Source: Nocardia arthritidis
GTDB lineage: Bacteria > Actinomycetota > Actinomycetes > Mycobacteriales > Mycobacteriaceae
Assembly: GCF_011801145.1 (NCBI RefSeq)
Contig: NZ_CP046172.1
Location: 2,976,001-3,040,000, forward strand
Length of the DNA: 64,000 bases
Reading direction: 5' to 3'
The notes under the pieces were generated by a model that had not been told where the DNA came from, ran no database searches, and was given only the letters and a program-made list of their open reading frames with translations. Shown here in pieces: positions 63,601-64,000 of the stretch. The translations under genes were made by a program, and so were the position numbers. The first letter of the stretch is position 1. Each line of letters begins with the position of its first letter.

Positions 63601-64000
63601 TGTTCGGTCTGATCGGCCTGCCGATCCTGGCGGCGATCGTGCTCGGCGGCCTCACCTTGGCGGCGAAGGGTCTTTTCCTGACCCTGCTCCTGGTCACCGC
63701 GCCGCTGAGCTTCGTATCGCTGTTCCTGCTCGCCGCGATCGCGCTGCCGATCCTCGGGCTGGCCGCGGTCGGTGCTCTTGCGCTGCTCGCGCTGCCGGTG
63801 CTCGCGGTGATCGGTATCCCGCTGCTCGGTTTGGCCGCGCTCGGTGCGCTCGCCGTGCTGGCGGTGGGTGCCGCGGTGGTGCTCGGCCCGCCGGTGCTCG
63901 CGGTCCTGGCGGCGATCGCGATCCCGCTGCTCGGTCTGGCCGCACTGGCCGCCGTCGCGGTGGTGGGCGGTGCGTTCGTGGCGGGCATCGTCGCGGCCGT
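60654..64000 (+). CDS. Giant hydrophobic exported protein, 3' end outside the window
   Basis: Open for 1115 codons to the edge, with AGAAAGG before ATG 60654. Residues 1-50: long basic N-region and signal-like helix (TFASMATVMMAGQAAAEA). Residues 50-145: Pro/Ala/Gln-rich. About 145-340: helical soluble region (VPTPVAELAATAAQIAVAKL, MRGPVDDLLGFVQQA, ARRERANPTIDDLIDQARTV). From about 343 onward come at least 770 residues of almost pure Ala/Leu/Val/Ile/Gly/Phe with Pro or Gly about every 20; I count only four charged side chains. Near the end, similar units recur (IGIPLLGLAALGALAVL, IAIPLLGLAALAAVAVV). No known transporter family is recognised. The opposite strand is also open because the two frames share wobble positions, but only this one has a start, ribosome site and signal. 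Confidence 0.78.
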   Translation, partial: MRVVMERSRETKASAKCRRDAKRARRGMYAAATFASMATVMMAGQAAAEAPDGQQAPVSPQAPGMNRGAAVGQTLPGTAGAVAGQLLDPSQQAALNGALGAAAQVVAPTPIGSQVGAAIDAFQAGGAPQAPAPMQRPEPAQAGQPATTPVVGGTPAPAGSPAAIANQVVGMVPTPVAELAATAAQIAVAKLPLEQLAGWANTTFPDGPMRGPVDDLLGFVQQATELAGARRERANPTIDDLIDQARTVFGFPKDGPDPTQALRDLLVGPAVGKNDPMAGIAPGLAALVAPVLGFAAPHLDGLAPVLGFLAPLLAIASNPVGAIGAVLTTLRDQVQGLLGDSRHNAALPLLTLPVVGLFALVPLLFAGGIAVVGALALGAVVLGALLLAPLVIGALVIGGAILAVLAIPVLVVLAVIAIPVLIIALPVAFIAFQVLAPFILAGGLALFAAAVVGGAAVAVVVLALGLAVQITGFVLLTVFAALATIFLPFLGLIIAPLAFTAALAWLVLGGIGVAVAFFGVLGIAALVSAAVFAVVGVLSLFTPFGLIAIPILLALGAAAVILMGAVGLAGGAILAALGFVELVALGIVGGAAVTVLLALVLVVSTILAAADVVVWAALSAATLIVGALGMAATALAVAGGLIATVAIMIGVPIIGPLLAPLLFIALVAIPASLGLVFLFGAFTFGAMLTFVCTSLILFGIANLAGVALVASLVFMITMPYAIPIILLADLAFAIIVGAGLAALAAANVVFTWFFGGAAALAVLAFGLAAAATVFAGGLAIGVASFALLTLGAFALIIMNPPLALLALPVIFGGLLLSVLATLGTVAVVSSLVTGLVAFLGFGLIASWVGFGILLLGTFIAVSSVFPPFLLVSIPVAAVAFVAIMALAIATGIVFGAGIGAILLAGNVIAIALGIAAVIATAAVGLAGFVFAAALTLPFLIFGPLAPVVSTALMPIIALALAAIWSPVLAAGLTVAAAAIAIQLFGLIGLPILAAIVLGGLTLAAKGLFLTLLLVTAPLSFVSLFLLAAIALPILGLAAVGALALLALPVLAVIGIPLLGLAALGALAVLAVGAAVVLGPPVLAVLAAIAIPLLGLAALAAVAVVGGAFVAGIVAA

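Noticed and set aside
61649..63988. Long minus-strand open frame (779 codons, Ala/Thr/Ser-rich)
   Set aside because: Antisense shadow of the hydrophobic gene; shares its wobble positions. It has no ribosome site or domain, and its low-complexity composition follows from the opposite-strand code.

Overview
The window is high-GC actinobacterial DNA, most likely from Nocardia or a close mycolic-acid relative. The clues are an Lsr2 nucleoid protein, an LppP/LprE-type lipoprotein, an EspC-like (type VII secretion associated) gene set, a SARP regulator, a LysG/LysE pair, a class-2 lipase and strong G/C wobble bias. The species is not determined. I saw no rRNA, tRNA, CRISPR array, transposase or phage structural gene.

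Left part (1-17.3 kb) is ordinary chromosomal content: a membrane-anchored glutamate-synthase-like enzyme (5' end outside the window), an APC-type permease, and a PAS-GGDEF gene that appears to have lost its C-terminal part and to be joined out of frame to a 5'-truncated methyltransferase gene. Then come a Tat-exported cupin, a secreted lipase, a TetR regulator divergent from a Gfo/Idh/MocA oxidoreductase with two matching operators between them, lsr2 with a strong terminator, a nitroreductase, a TerD-AIM24 fusion, a three-gene EspC-like operon and an FAD monooxygenase.

The centre (about 16.9-37 kb) is a biological-conflict type island. Two genes, an NrdG-like radical SAM protein and a SEFIR protein with a catalytically dead CHAT-like domain, are followed by a tightly overlapping seven-gene operon with its own candidate promoter. 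That operon encodes a coiled-coil protein, a double CbxX-type AAA ATPase, a zinc-ribbon/vWA-like protein, a P-loop GTPase, a GAP1-like partner, an Hsp70-like ATPase and a second coiled-coil protein. A 1.3-kilo-residue NB-ARC/TPR STAND protein converges on the operon and overlaps its last gene by 47 bp. A DUF4231 (SLATT-like) two-helix membrane protein diverges from the first gene, and a beta-domain/DUF4407 gene pair follows. The set suggests a sensor-switch-effector machine: STAND/TPR and SEFIR sensing or adaptor modules, NTPase switches (GTPase/GAP1, AAA, Hsp70) and membrane or enzymatic outputs. The family calls come from motifs; the joint role is inference.

The right part (37-60 kb) returns to mixed chromosomal genes: a SEDS (FtsW/RodA) paralog, a CtaG-like protein, an SDR, a LuxR regulator, an orphan peptide-binding lipoprotein, a GH114 protein, a large SARP/AAA regulator and an alpha/beta hydrolase flanked by 23-bp direct repeats. 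It continues with an orphan CHC2/Toprim primase-like gene, a two-component system, another alpha/beta hydrolase, secreted and lipoproteins, lysG/lysE and a peptidoglycan amidase.

The last 3.35 kb (60654 to the edge) is one open frame for an extraordinary protein: a signal sequence, about 290 residues of exported soluble region, then at least 770 almost uncharged Ala/Leu/Val/Ile/Gly-rich residues running off the window.
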